From Microbispora catharanthi (lineage in GTDB: Bacteria; Actinomycetota; Actinomycetes; Streptosporangiales; Streptosporangiaceae), in contig NZ_VDMA02000014.1 in NCBI RefSeq assembly GCF_006334915.2, positions 62,001-126,000 on the forward strand: a DNA stretch of 64,000 nt, given 5' to 3'. How positions within the stretch are numbered: the first letter of the stretch is position 1; each line of letters starts with the position of its first letter. Positions 41,582-50,706 of the stretch are shown here, piece by piece. The translations under genes and the position numbers were made by a program. The notes beneath the pieces were generated by a model that was not told the DNA's origin, ran no database searches, and saw only the letters and a list, made by a program, of their open reading frames with translations.

Positions 41582-42505
41582 GTGGCCGACGCTCAGCCGG
41601 TGATCTTCGTGGGCGGCCTGGGACGCAGCGGTAGCACTCTGCTCGAACGCCTCCTCGGCGAGGTGCCCGGCGTGGCGCCGCTCGGCGAGGTCGTCCACCT
41701 GTGGGACCGCGGCGTACGCGCCGACGAGCCCTGCGGCTGCGGGCAGCGGTTCTCCCAGTGCCCGTTCTGGGTCAAGGTGGGCGCCCGCGCGTTCGGACAG
41801 TGGCGGCAGAGCCAGGCGGGGTGGCTGCCCGGCCTGCGCGCCCGCGTCGACCGGACCCGCCGCGTGCCCGTCCTCGCTCTCGGGCTGGCGACCCGTGAGG
41901 CCGAACTGGCCGAATACGTCCGGTCGTACGCGCGCATCTACGCGGCGGCGGCGGAGGTGGCCGACGCCCGGGTCGTCGTCGACTCCAGCAAGCACGCCTC
42001 CCTGGCGTACTGCCTGACGGCGATCATGGATATGCGGGTCGTGCAGGTGGTGCGCGACCCGCGGGCGGTGGCCGCGTCGTGGCGGCGCAGGGTGCGCAGG
42101 CCCGAGGACGGGCGGCCGATGACCCGCTGGACGCCCGCGCGCACCGCCGTCCACTGGCTGGCCCAGAACCTGGCCTTCGAGGTGCTGCGCCGCAAGGGCG
42201 TGGAGGTCGTCCGGGTGCGTCACGAGGACCTGGTGCGGGATCCGCGCGCGACGCTGGGACGCCTGGCCGCGTGGCTCGGACTTCCCACCGGCGGGCTCGC
42301 CTTCCTGGACGACCGCGAAGCGCTGCTCGGCGTCGCGCACACCGTCTCCGGCAACCCGATGCGTTTCTCCGTGGGACCGATCGAGATACGCCACCGTCCG
42401 GCGCCCCTGCCCCGGTCCCAGCGGTGGCTGGTCACCGCGATCACCCTCCCCCTTCTTCTCTTCTACGGCTATCGCCTCGTCTACCGGCCGGGAGCGCGGC
42501 GATGA
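41582..42505 (+). CDS. Sulfotransferase (PAPS-dependent)
   Basis: 307 residues from GTG. The 5'-phosphosulfate loop GGLGRSGSTLLERLL is at residues 11-25. The 3'-phosphate region includes VVVDSSKHASLAYCL and VVQVVRDPRAVAASW. It has a Cys-rich segment (CGCGQRFSQCPFW) and a C-terminal hydrophobic helix, so it is perhaps membrane-associated. It likely transfers sulfate to a glycan or lipid. The stop overlaps the ATG of the GT2 gene (ATGA), giving a three-gene operon. Confidence 0.88.
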   Translation: MADAQPVIFVGGLGRSGSTLLERLLGEVPGVAPLGEVVHLWDRGVRADEPCGCGQRFSQCPFWVKVGARAFGQWRQSQAGWLPGLRARVDRTRRVPVLALGLATREAELAEYVRSYARIYAAAAEVADARVVVDSSKHASLAYCLTAIMDMRVVQVVRDPRAVAASWRRRVRRPEDGRPMTRWTPARTAVHWLAQNLAFEVLRRKGVEVVRVRHEDLVRDPRATLGRLAAWLGLPTGGLAFLDDREALLGVAHTVSGNPMRFSVGPIEIRHRPAPLPRSQRWLVTAITLPLLLFYGYRLVYRPGARR

Positions 42506-43449
42506 GGCCGTCCGTCGGCGTGGTCGTCCCCACCCGGGGCGACCGGCCCGGCCCGCTGCGGGCCGCGCTGACCGGGGTGCTCGCCCAGGAGTACGCCGGC
42601 CCGGTTGAGGTGGTGGTCGTGGCCGACGGTGTGTCCGCCTCCCTCGTCGCCCAGCAGGTGTCCGGCGTCGCCGGTTCCGCGACCTGCCCCAGGGCCGGAT
42701 CGGAGGCGGGGGGAGCGGTCAGGAGCGTCCGCGTGCTGGGCAACCGGCGGGCCGCCGGCCTGCCGGGCGCGCGCAACACCGGGATCTCGGTGCTCGGCAC
42801 GGACTTCGTCGCCTTCTGCGACGACGACGACCTCTGGCTGCCCGGCAAGCTGGCCGCCCAGGTCGCCGCGCTGGCGGAGGAGCCCGACGCCGGCTTCGCG
42901 AGTTGCGCCGTCGAGGTCGAGTACGGCGATCGCAGGGTGCCGCGGCTGGCCGGCACCGGCCGGGTGACCCATCGGCACCTCACCCGCTCGCGCATGATGA
43001 TGGTGCACTCCTCGACGTTCCTGTTCCGCCGGGGCTGGACATGGGTGGACGAGAGCGCGCCGTCCGGTCAGAACGAGGACTGGGACCTCGCGCTGCGGGC
43101 CGCCTGGCGGCATCCGATCGTCCACGTCGACCGGCCGCTCGTGCGGGTGCGCTGGGGCTCTTCGCACTACGTGGGGCGCTGGGCCGACCGGATCGCGGGG
43201 CTGGAGTGGATGCTCGCCCGGCATCCCGGGCTGGCGGCGGAACCGCGGGGCGCGGCCCGCGTCTACGGGCAGCTCGCCTTCTGCCACGCGGCCCTCGGCC
43301 GGCGGCGCGAGGCCGCCCGCTGGTCGCTGCGCGCCTTCTCCGCCCGGCCGGGTGAGCCGAGGGCGGCGGTGGCGCTGGCGGTCGCCGGAGGGCTGGTCAG
43401 CCCGCGCGCCGTGCTGCACGCCCTCCACCGTCGCGGCCACGGCATCTGA
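42502..43449 (+). CDS. Family 2 glycosyltransferase
   Basis: 315 residues, starting inside the sulfotransferase stop (ATGA). GT-A fold motifs: VGVVVPTRGDR, LPGARNTGISVLGTDFVAFC, a DDDDLW metal-binding run, and a GQNEDWDLALRAAW acid/base region. It is soluble. It probably adds a sugar to the glycan assembled by neighbouring genes. The TGA overlaps the next ATG. Confidence 0.9.
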   Translation: MRPSVGVVVPTRGDRPGPLRAALTGVLAQEYAGPVEVVVVADGVSASLVAQQVSGVAGSATCPRAGSEAGGAVRSVRVLGNRRAAGLPGARNTGISVLGTDFVAFCDDDDLWLPGKLAAQVAALAEEPDAGFASCAVEVEYGDRRVPRLAGTGRVTHRHLTRSRMMMVHSSTFLFRRGWTWVDESAPSGQNEDWDLALRAAWRHPIVHVDRPLVRVRWGSSHYVGRWADRIAGLEWMLARHPGLAAEPRGAARVYGQLAFCHAALGRRREAARWSLRAFSARPGEPRAAVALAVAGGLVSPRAVLHALHRRGHGI

Positions 43450-44429
43450 TGGCCGAGCCCGCGCCGGCGCGTACGGCGGCCGTGGACCCGGCGACGCCGG
43501 TGCGGCAGTGGTCCGAGGCCGTCCGGGCATGGGGCGCCGGGGTTCGTGTGGACAGGGTTCGTGTGGACAGGGCTCATGGGGACAGGGTTCGCGTGGGCGG
43601 AGTGCTGCTCGATCCGCTCACCGAGGCACAGGTGGTCGCGCGGGTGATGGGCGCGCTCGAGCGCGGCACGGGTGGGCACGTCGTCACGCCGAACGTGGAC
43701 ATCTGCCGTGCCGCCGCCCGCGACCCCGCTTTGCGCGCGCTGATCGACGCGGCCGAACTCGCCGTGGCCGACGGTATGCCGCTGGTCTGGGCGTCGCGCC
43801 TGCTCGGGCGTCCGCTGCCGGAACGGGTGACGGGAGCCGACCTGATCTGGTCGCTGACCGGGGCCGCCGCGGCCCGCGGCCTGCCCGTCTACCTGGTCGG
43901 GGGACCGCCCGGCGTCGCCGAGGCGGCGCGGGACGCGCTGTGCGGGCGGCATCCGGGTCTGGTCGTGGCGGGTGTCCACGCCCCGCCGTACGGGTTCGAG
44001 ACCAGCGCGGCGGCGCTGGCGGAGGTGCGGGGGCGGCTCATCGCCGCGCGGCCGTCCCTGGTCTTCGTGGGGCTTGGGTTCCCGCGGCAGGACCGGCTCG
44101 TGGCGGAGCTGCGGGCCGACCTGCCGGGCGCCTGGTTCGTGGGGTGTGGCGCGGCCATCGCGTTCGCCGCCGGTTCGGTGCGCCGGGCCCCGGGCTGGAT
44201 GGGCGACCACGGGCTCGAATGGCTGTTCCGCCTGATCAGCGAGCCCCAGCGGCTCGCCCGCCGCTACCTGGTCGACGACCTCCCCTTCGCCCTCCGCCTC
44301 CTGTCGGGCGCCCTGCTGCGCAGGGCTTTCCGGTCGCGAAGCAGGAGCGAGGAAGCAGGGGTCAGAAGGCGTACGGGCCGAAGCGGCCCCAGGCGACCAC
44401 GGCGGCCAGCACCAGGAGCACCAGGTTGA
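43449..44429 (+). CDS. WecG/TagA/CpsF-family glycosyltransferase (GT26)
   Basis: 326 residues. The core runs from VGGVLLDPLTEAQVVARVMG to about 295: VVTPNVDICRAAARDPALRA, ADGMPLVWASRLLG, RVTGADLIWSL, VYLVGGPPGVAEAA, FVGLGFPRQDRLVAELR. It acts at the membrane face on lipid-linked sugars. Before the core, a 15-bp repeat adds VRVDR-type pentapeptides. The Arg-rich tail (SRSRSEEAGVRRRTGRSG) overlaps the 3' end of the convergent DoxX gene by 68 bases. Confidence 0.9.
   Translation: MAEPAPARTAAVDPATPVRQWSEAVRAWGAGVRVDRVRVDRAHGDRVRVGGVLLDPLTEAQVVARVMGALERGTGGHVVTPNVDICRAAARDPALRALIDAAELAVADGMPLVWASRLLGRPLPERVTGADLIWSLTGAAAARGLPVYLVGGPPGVAEAARDALCGRHPGLVVAGVHAPPYGFETSAAALAEVRGRLIAARPSLVFVGLGFPRQDRLVAELRADLPGAWFVGCGAAIAFAAGSVRRAPGWMGDHGLEWLFRLISEPQRLARRYLVDDLPFALRLLSGALLRRAFRSRSRSEEAGVRRRTGRSGPRRPRRPAPGAPG
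43541..43600 (+). repeat. 15-bp tandem repeat in the GT26 gene
   Basis: Four units of GGTTCGTGTGGACAG (first two identical, last two diverged), in frame, encoding VRVDR-VRVDR-AHGDR-VRVGG. Confidence 0.85.
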
Positions 44430-44736
44430 CGACGATGACCGGGGATTCCGCGCGGCGGGCGTGGACGACGGCCGCTCCGGCCATGAGCAGGGCGATGCCG
44501 AGCGCGGCGAGCGGCGTCAGCACCGGGACGATGCCCGTGACGGCGGGCAGGACGAGGCCGAAGGCGATCAGCACCTCGAGAGCGCCGAGGCCCTTGACCG
44601 CGCCCGCAGAGAAGTCCTCGGTCCAGGCCATGCCGGACACGGCCAGCCTGTCCTTCGGCTGGGCGAGTTTCATCACCCCGGCGACGAGGAAGGCGAGGGT
44701 GAGCAGGCCGGCGATGACCCACAGGACGATGTTCAT
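44362..44736 (-). CDS. DoxX-family membrane protein
   Basis: 124 residues from MNIVLWVIAGLL; the frame is open 52 codons further upstream but without a site. Four hydrophobic helices, with GVMKLAQP after the first and RRAESPVIVVNLVLLVLAAV at the end, match the DoxX fold. Function in the family is loosely linked to redox stress. Its 3' end lies inside the convergent GT26 gene. Confidence 0.83.
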   Translation of the reverse strand: MNIVLWVIAGLLTLAFLVAGVMKLAQPKDRLAVSGMAWTEDFSAGAVKGLGALEVLIAFGLVLPAVTGIVPVLTPLAALGIALLMAGAAVVHARRAESPVIVVNLVLLVLAAVVAWGRFGPYAF

Positions 44737-44876
44737 GGGGAGTCCGTTCTTGCGGCAGCAGAGCGAAATGTAGCGGATGGGCGAGCCGCGGCCATCGCCG
44801 CGGATCGCCGGCACGGCTGTCCCGGCCGCGAGTGCGGATACGGAACGGCGGGCGGCCGCCCTCGGTGAGGGAGACC

Positions 44877-44921
44877 GGCCCGCCGCTCTCATCGGGCCTG
44901 CCGGCCCGCTCTCATCGGGCC
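44877..44921 (-). terminator. Duplicated hairpins at the end of the large phosphoesterase gene
   Basis: GGCCCG-N7-CGGGCC (44903-44921) and GGCCCG-N10-CGGGCC (44877-44898), with a 16-base direct repeat CGCTCTCATCGGGCCT (period 23). A doubled terminator-like structure that reaches the stop codon. Confidence 0.6.
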
Positions 44922-47900
44922 TACTGGGCCACCGTGATCGTGGCCGAGGCGGATTGCCCTCCCGACGTGACCGTGAGGGTGGCCTGGCCGGGCCGTACGC
45001 CGGTCAGCGTGTGCGTGGACAGGTCGAGCACCGCGACGACGCCGTGGCGGCGTGCCGCCTTCTTCGCGTCCGCGGCCGACTCGGCCACCGCGAGGGCGCG
45101 GTCGCCGCTCCACGTCACGCTGGCCGGGTACGCCAGCGGGAACGTCAGGTTCGCGCCGCTGGTGGTGCCCGTCGCCGAGACCTCCGCCGAGGCGCCCGGG
45201 GCGAGCGCGCCGGGCGCCGACAGGGAGATCTTGTCGATCAGCGGGTTCGTCCGCGCCACGACCCAGTCGCGGGTCTGCGGGCTGGGACGGCCCGCCTCGA
45301 CCTCGCCGGGCCGGGGATCGACGCCGACGAGGTCCCACCCGAAGAACCCGCCCTTGTCCGGGGAGCTGTAGGGCGTCTTGCCCACCGGCGGCGTGGTGAC
45401 CTCAAGCACGCCGTCCGACCTGGTGGCGGCGGCGGTGTGGGCGTGGCCGGTGAACAACGCGACCGGCTTGCCCGACGACTCCCGCCAGTCGGCGAGCCAC
45501 TTCTCGACGAGGTCCGCCTCCCGCTGGTCGGAGAACTGGGACGCGCCCGCCCCCGAGGGGTCGCGGAGGGGGTGGTGGAACACGACCGCGACGGACTTCA
45601 CGGATTTGTCCTTCGCCGCGGCGTCCAGGTCCTGCCGCAGCTCCGGCACCTGCGACCAGTCGGACGTCCGCAGCCCGCCCAGCGTGGTGTTGAGCAGGAC
45701 GAATCGGGTGCCCTTGTGGTCGAACACCTGGTGGGCCGGCCGCCCGGTGGCGATGAAGCCGTCCAGGGTCCCCGTCGCGGTGGCCCCGGACTCGTGGTTG
45801 CCCGGCGTCCAGTAGACCGGCAGGTCCGCCGGCACGTCGGCCTTGAGGATCTCCTCGGCGAGCGCGAAGTCGGCCGGCGTGTTGTTGTCCACGAAGTCGC
45901 CGTTGATCACGATGAAGTCGGGCTTCGTCGCGACGGCCTGCTTCAGCGCGGCGGCCGCCTGCTGCGCCGCGAACGACGTCGTGCCCCCGGCCGCGCCCAC
46001 GTGCAGATCGGACATGATCGCGAACCGCCAGCGCGAACGGTCGATGTCGGCCTGCTCAAGGACGAACGGATCGGGGATCCGGGTGTCGCCGGTGGCGAGA
46101 TCCTGCCCGACCAGCGCGGTGAGCCCGTCGAACCTGAGCTGTCCCGCGTCCTTCGCGAGGTTGGAGGTCTCCACCACGTACACGTTGAGCAGCGTGATCG
46201 GCTCGGTGAAGCCGGTGGGCAGGGCGCCCTCGACCCACTTCCATCCGGTCCAGTCGACCACGGAGGCGAAGGTGAAGGGGACGTTCGTCGTGCCCTGCGA
46301 CCGCAGCGTGGCACGCAGCCAGTGCCCGCGGCCGTCGCCGTACACCCACAGGCCGAGCCGCCTGGTGCCGGTCGGCAGGGTCAGCGGCCCGGGCTTGGCC
46401 ACCGCGTACGCCGCCGAGGTGCCGGAGGTGCCGGTGAAGTCGTAGGTGAGCGCGAGGGCCTGGTTGCCGGCCGCCGCGCCGGGGCGGTCCGCCGCGTCGA
46501 CGGCCGCCACCGACGCGGTGGCCTTGGCGGTCGAGACGACCCAGGGCTGGCCGCCGTCGAACTCGGCCAGCGAGCCGCGCTTCAGCCCGACGGCGACGGG
46601 CAGGTGCGCGACCTTGCCCTGGACGGTCGCGGTGATCACGGCGCCGCGGCCGTCGGCCGCCTCCAGCCCGGTGACCGTGAACGATCCGTCGTCGCGCGGC
46701 TCCACCTTCACCACGGCCGTGTCGTAGTCCAGGTCGACGTCGCGGGCGGCGATCGGCGCGTCGAAGCCGTCGGCATCGGTGCCGGTGACCCCCACGACGG
46801 CCGAGCCGCCGGCGTCCAGGGTCAGGCTCGTGGCGGTGAACGCGACGGTGGACAGGTCACCGAGCACGCGGACGTCCGCCGCGCCGTGCGCCCGCCCCGA
46901 GCGGGCCTCGATCTCGCCCTCCCCGGAACGCTCGGCGTGCAGGACGCCGTCGCGCACCGTGCCGAGCTTCCCGGCGTCCCAGCGGACCGTGCTGTCTTTG
47001 CCGCCCTTGTCGCCCTTGTCGTTCTTGCCGCCGTCGAGGGCGACCGGGGCGTAGGACTCGTCGTACCCGGCGGCGGAGACGCCGAGGGTGAGCCCGGGGA
47101 AGACGCGCGGCGCGCTCGTCCGCACCGCGATGCCCTTGAGTGCTCCCGATCCCTTCGCGGCGAACAGCCCGACTCCGCTGGGGATGGGCCGTTCACCACC
47201 GTCCGACGGGGTGTTGACCACGCTCACCCCGGCGTCGCCGGGCGTGCGGGCGACGAGATCGGACGAGCCGCCGCCGTCGAGCATGAACGCCTCGTCGGCG
47301 CCGAGCCGCACAAGGAGCTTGGCGGTCTCGTCGAAGCTCAGACCGGCCGAGAAGTTGGCCGAGCCGTCGACGGTCACGAGCAGGAGCCGCCTGCCGCCGT
47401 CGCGCCAGCCGATCGCCGTACGCGGCTTCGGCGCGTCGTTGCCCGTCGAGGGCGGGAAGTCGACGGCCTGGCCGTCCCGCACGAGGACCGCTCCGCTGCC
47501 CAGCGCGGTGCGCAGCTTCGCGGGGGAGTCGGTGCGCAGGCCGGTGGTGAGCGTCACCGGGTCGCCGGCCTTGGCGGTGGCGAGCGGGGCCGCCGCGCTC
47601 CCCACGCCCACGACCACCAGGCCTCCGGCCGGCACCGGCGTCGTGGTGACCGCGTCGTTCACCGCCGTGACGACGCCGCCGGAGACGACCACCTCGGTGA
47701 CGGGCGCGCCGTGGCCGATCAGCGTGCGCAGGCCCGGCCCCCACTGGTCGGTGAAGACCGAGACGGCGTTCGCGGGCAGGGACGCAGAGTTGAGCGAGGC
47801 GACCGGATGGTCCGTGCCGCCCACCGCCACCGTGCTCTCCAGCAGCGCGCTCGCGAGCCGGGCGATCTTGTCCTCGCCCACCGAGGCGACCGTGGCGGGC

Positions 47901-48343
47901 TGGGTGGTCGCCTTGCGCACCTGGCCGTCCCTGACCTCGGGGCCGATGACCGCGTTGGTCTGGTTGATGTCGTAGTAGTCCCCGTTGACCGCGGCCACGG
48001 CTCCCGCGGCGTCCGCCGACTTCGACAGCGCCCGCGTCTCGGTCAGCGCGCCGCCGACCATGCCCACGTCCACCCGGTCGTCCGCCAGGTCGGCGTTGAG
48101 CACGTGGGTGCGGGTCCAGCCCGTACGGCCGAAGGTGTCGAACGACGTCAGCACGATGCCGGGGGCGATCACATGGTCGGTGCGGGCCGCCTCGACGGAC
48201 TCGCCGGAGACGGTGGTCTGGTAGCCGGGCGGTTCGGCCGGCCTGTCACCGGGGGGCGCCTCGGCCCGCGCCGTCCCGCCGACGGCCACCGAGCCCGCGG
48301 CGACGACCGCTGCCACGGCGACAATGTGCGCAAATTTGCGCAT
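44921..48343 (-). CDS. Secreted phosphodiester glycosidase - metallophosphoesterase fusion
   Basis: 1140 residues from the ATG at 48343 (MRKFAHIVAVAAVVAAGSVA), with GGAGGT upstream. Residues 1-28 form a signal peptide. Residues about 60-400 match the NAGPA-type phosphodiester glycosidase domain (AAVNGDYYDINQTNAVIGPE, FMLDGGGSSDLVAR). Ig-like and bacterial surface domains follow to about 760. A calcineurin-like phosphoesterase comes next: FAIMSDLHVG (about 772), INGDFVDN, TPGNHES (about 849), VVFHHPL and FTGHAHT (about 968). A final Ig-like domain follows. It likely processes cell-wall or extracellular phosphodiester polymers outside the cell. Confidence 0.88.
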   Translation of the reverse strand: MRKFAHIVAVAAVVAAGSVAVGGTARAEAPPGDRPAEPPGYQTTVSGESVEAARTDHVIAPGIVLTSFDTFGRTGWTRTHVLNADLADDRVDVGMVGGALTETRALSKSADAAGAVAAVNGDYYDINQTNAVIGPEVRDGQVRKATTQPATVASVGEDKIARLASALLESTVAVGGTDHPVASLNSASLPANAVSVFTDQWGPGLRTLIGHGAPVTEVVVSGGVVTAVNDAVTTTPVPAGGLVVVGVGSAAAPLATAKAGDPVTLTTGLRTDSPAKLRTALGSGAVLVRDGQAVDFPPSTGNDAPKPRTAIGWRDGGRRLLLVTVDGSANFSAGLSFDETAKLLVRLGADEAFMLDGGGSSDLVARTPGDAGVSVVNTPSDGGERPIPSGVGLFAAKGSGALKGIAVRTSAPRVFPGLTLGVSAAGYDESYAPVALDGGKNDKGDKGGKDSTVRWDAGKLGTVRDGVLHAERSGEGEIEARSGRAHGAADVRVLGDLSTVAFTATSLTLDAGGSAVVGVTGTDADGFDAPIAARDVDLDYDTAVVKVEPRDDGSFTVTGLEAADGRGAVITATVQGKVAHLPVAVGLKRGSLAEFDGGQPWVVSTAKATASVAAVDAADRPGAAAGNQALALTYDFTGTSGTSAAYAVAKPGPLTLPTGTRRLGLWVYGDGRGHWLRATLRSQGTTNVPFTFASVVDWTGWKWVEGALPTGFTEPITLLNVYVVETSNLAKDAGQLRFDGLTALVGQDLATGDTRIPDPFVLEQADIDRSRWRFAIMSDLHVGAAGGTTSFAAQQAAAALKQAVATKPDFIVINGDFVDNNTPADFALAEEILKADVPADLPVYWTPGNHESGATATGTLDGFIATGRPAHQVFDHKGTRFVLLNTTLGGLRTSDWSQVPELRQDLDAAAKDKSVKSVAVVFHHPLRDPSGAGASQFSDQREADLVEKWLADWRESSGKPVALFTGHAHTAAATRSDGVLEVTTPPVGKTPYSSPDKGGFFGWDLVGVDPRPGEVEAGRPSPQTRDWVVARTNPLIDKISLSAPGALAPGASAEVSATGTTSGANLTFPLAYPASVTWSGDRALAVAESAADAKKAARRHGVVAVLDLSTHTLTGVRPGQATLTVTSGGQSASATITVAQ

Positions 48344-48635
48344 TTTGTACCTCCAAGCAATAACGGGCCTGAAGGTAGACAATCCCGAAACCGATCTTCC
48401 GTCCACGGCATGACGCCGTCATGACCACCCCGTGAACGGCGAGCTTCCCGGACGTCGGTGTCCTTGTCGGTGTCCTTGGGGTGGCGGGTGGAGGCGCAGG
48501 CGAGGTGGACGGGTGCGCCGGTGCCGCTCCCGGCATCTGCCGCTTACGTCGGACGTAATTGATGCGCCTACCCCTGCATCGCGAAGATTGTCCACGTCGG
48601 CGCCACTAACGAGCGGCATCACCAAGGAGCTATCC
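48344..48635. other. Divergent spacer with a palindrome
   Basis: It lies between the phosphoesterase and hydrolase starts. It contains a perfect TTACGT-CGG-ACGTAA palindrome at 48544-48558, about 80 bases before the hydrolase ATG, which looks like an operator. No adjacent regulator gene is evident. No gene is seen in the spacer. Confidence 0.5.
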
Positions 48636-49454
48636 ATGTTTTTCCACACTCATGACGGAACCCGCCTGGCATATGAGGACTACGGTCAGGGCCGGCCAAT
48701 CGTGTTCGTGGCCAGTTCGATGCTCTGCTCCGATATGTGGGAGTACCAGATTCCGTACTTCGTGGAGCGGGGCTACCGCTGCATCGCTCTGGACCGGCGC
48801 GGGCACGGCCGCTCCGACCGCCCCTCCAGCGGTTACGACCTGGACACCGGAGCCGATGACCTGGCCGCCTTGATCGAGCAGCTCGACCTGCACGAGGTCA
48901 CCTTGGTCGGCCACTCGATGGGCGGCGCCGAGGTGGCCCGGTATCTGGCTCGGCACGGCGACGCCCGGATCACGCATGCCGTGCTGGTCTCGGCCATGCT
49001 GCCCTTCCTCCGGCAGACCGACGACAACCCCGAAGGCGTCCCCGGCGTGCTCCTGGACGCGTCGCTGGCCGCACTCGACGCCGATCGCCCCAAGTGGCTG
49101 GCCCGGCAGGCGCAGGCGTTCTTCGCCACGCACCTGGGCAACGACGTCTCCCCGGCACAGATCGACTTCACCCTGCGCCAGTGCCTGGACACCTCGCCCT
49201 GGGCGACCCGCCAGTGCCAGCGCAACGTGGTCGACTTCGACCACCGGGCCACCTTGCCCGAGATCGCTGTGCCCACGCTGGTCGTCCACGGCGCCGCCGA
49301 CTTTTCCGCTCCGGTCGAGGTCACCGGCCGCCGCACCGCCAAACTGATCCCCGGGGCCGTCTACCACGAATACCCGACCGCCGGGCACGGCCTGTACGTC
49401 AGCCACCGAGACCAGTTCAACGACGACCTGCTCGCCTTCATCACGGCGCGATGA
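48636..49454 (+). CDS. Alpha/beta hydrolase (non-heme chloroperoxidase-like)
   Basis: 272 residues from the ATG at 48636 with AAGGAG upstream. An in-frame GTG far upstream is not credible. The nucleophile elbow is VGHSMGG (Ser about 96), the oxyanion region FVASSMLCSDMW, RRGHGRSDRPSSGYDLDT, the Asp region HGAADFSAP, and the catalytic His in YPTAGHGLYVSH. The overall pattern fits the haloperoxidase/esterase group. The substrate is unknown. It is soluble, with no signal peptide. Confidence 0.87.
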   Translation: MFFHTHDGTRLAYEDYGQGRPIVFVASSMLCSDMWEYQIPYFVERGYRCIALDRRGHGRSDRPSSGYDLDTGADDLAALIEQLDLHEVTLVGHSMGGAEVARYLARHGDARITHAVLVSAMLPFLRQTDDNPEGVPGVLLDASLAALDADRPKWLARQAQAFFATHLGNDVSPAQIDFTLRQCLDTSPWATRQCQRNVVDFDHRATLPEIAVPTLVVHGAADFSAPVEVTGRRTAKLIPGAVYHEYPTAGHGLYVSHRDQFNDDLLAFITAR

Positions 49455-49467
49455 CACGCCACCGCCG

Positions 49468-50706
49468 CTACCCGGTCTCGTCACGCCTGCGGGCGAGGTA
49501 GCGGCGCTCCGCGTCGGTGGGCGCGAGCGCCAGGGCCTCCTCGTAGGCCTGCGCCGCGTCCGCCGTACGGCCCAGCCGGCGCAGCAGGTCGGCACGGGTC
49601 GCGGCGAGCAGGTGGTGCCCGGCCAGCGCGCCGCCGGCCCGCAGTTCGTCGACCAGTCGCAGACCGGCGAGGGGGCCGTCGGCCATCGCCACGGCCACCG
49701 CCCGGTTCAGCTCGATCACCGGAGACGGCGTCAGCCGTGCGAGCTGTGCGTACAGCCCGGCGATCTGCGGCCAGTCGGTGTCGTCCGGGTCGAGGGCGGT
49801 GGCGTGACAGGCGGCGATGGCCGCCTGCACCTGGTAGGGCCCGGGGCGGCGGCACGCCAGCGCGTCGTCCAGCAGCCGCAGCCCCTCCTCGATCTCGTCG
49901 TGGTCCCACTTCGCGCGATCCTGGAACTCCAGGGTGACGATGTCGCCCGCCGCGTCGAACCGTGCCGCGCGCCGCGAGTCCTGCAGCAGCATCAGCGCGA
50001 GCAGCCCCTGCGCCTCGGGCTCGCCCGGCATGAGCCCGGCGAGCACCCGGGCCAGCCGGATGGCCTCGGCGGTCAGTTCCGGCCGGGCGGGGCTCGGTCC
50101 GCCGCTGGCCGAGTATCCCTCGGTGAACAGGACGTACAGCACGCCGAGCACCCCTGCCGTCCGCTCCGCCAGCAGGCGCGCGGGCGGCACCCGGTAGGGG
50201 ATGCCGGCGTTGCGGATCTTCCGCTTGGCCCTGACCAGCCGCTGCGCCATGGTCGTCTCCGGCACCATGAACGCCGCGGCGATCTCGGCCGTGGTCAGCC
50301 CCGCGAGCGTACGGAGGGTGAGGGCGACCTGCGCCTCCAGCGGCAGGGCCGGGTGACAGCAGGTGAACATCAGGCGCAACCGGTCGTCGGGCACGTGATC
50401 CTCCTCCACCGGCTCCGGATCAGGGCCGGCCGGCATGGCCGCGACTGAGCGGAGCCGCGCCACCTCGGTCGTGCCGCGGCGGAGCCGGTCCAGCGCCCGG
50501 TTGCGGGCCGCAGTGGTGAGCCACGCCCCGGGACGGCGCGGAACGCCGTCCCGGGGCCAGCGGGCGAGTGCCTGGGCGAAGGCGTCCTGGGCGCACTCCT
50601 CTGCCAGGTCCCAGTCGCCGGTCAGCCGGATGAGCGTGGCGACGAGGCGGCCCCACTCCTCGCGGAACGCCTCCTCGACGACCCGGGTGACGTCGGCGCC
50701 GCTCAT
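49468..50706 (-). CDS. ECF sigma factor with C-terminal TPR-like extension (ECF42 type)
   Basis: 412 residues from the ATG at 50706 (MSGADVTRVVEEAFREEWGR); the frame runs 80 codons further upstream without support. Region 2 includes GDWDLAEECAQDAFAQALAR, and region 4 GLTTAEIAAAFMVPETTMAQ. The long C-terminal half (about 180-412, TEGYSASGGP, RADLLRRLGRTADAAQAYEE) is helical and TPR-like, as in the ECF42 group, which has no classical anti-sigma factor. It overlaps the start of its YCII/DGPF partner gene by 4 bases, the usual neighbour of ECF42. Confidence 0.9.
   Translation of the reverse strand: MSGADVTRVVEEAFREEWGRLVATLIRLTGDWDLAEECAQDAFAQALARWPRDGVPRRPGAWLTTAARNRALDRLRRGTTEVARLRSVAAMPAGPDPEPVEEDHVPDDRLRLMFTCCHPALPLEAQVALTLRTLAGLTTAEIAAAFMVPETTMAQRLVRAKRKIRNAGIPYRVPPARLLAERTAGVLGVLYVLFTEGYSASGGPSPARPELTAEAIRLARVLAGLMPGEPEAQGLLALMLLQDSRRAARFDAAGDIVTLEFQDRAKWDHDEIEEGLRLLDDALACRRPGPYQVQAAIAACHATALDPDDTDWPQIAGLYAQLARLTPSPVIELNRAVAVAMADGPLAGLRLVDELRAGGALAGHHLLAATRADLLRRLGRTADAAQAYEEALALAPTDAERRYLARRRDETG

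Noticed and set aside
44777-48424. A plus-strand open frame of 1215 codons
   Set aside because: It is antisense to the phosphoesterase gene, whose signal peptide and motifs are clear; the translation is Arg/Val/Gly-rich without domains, an effect of high GC.
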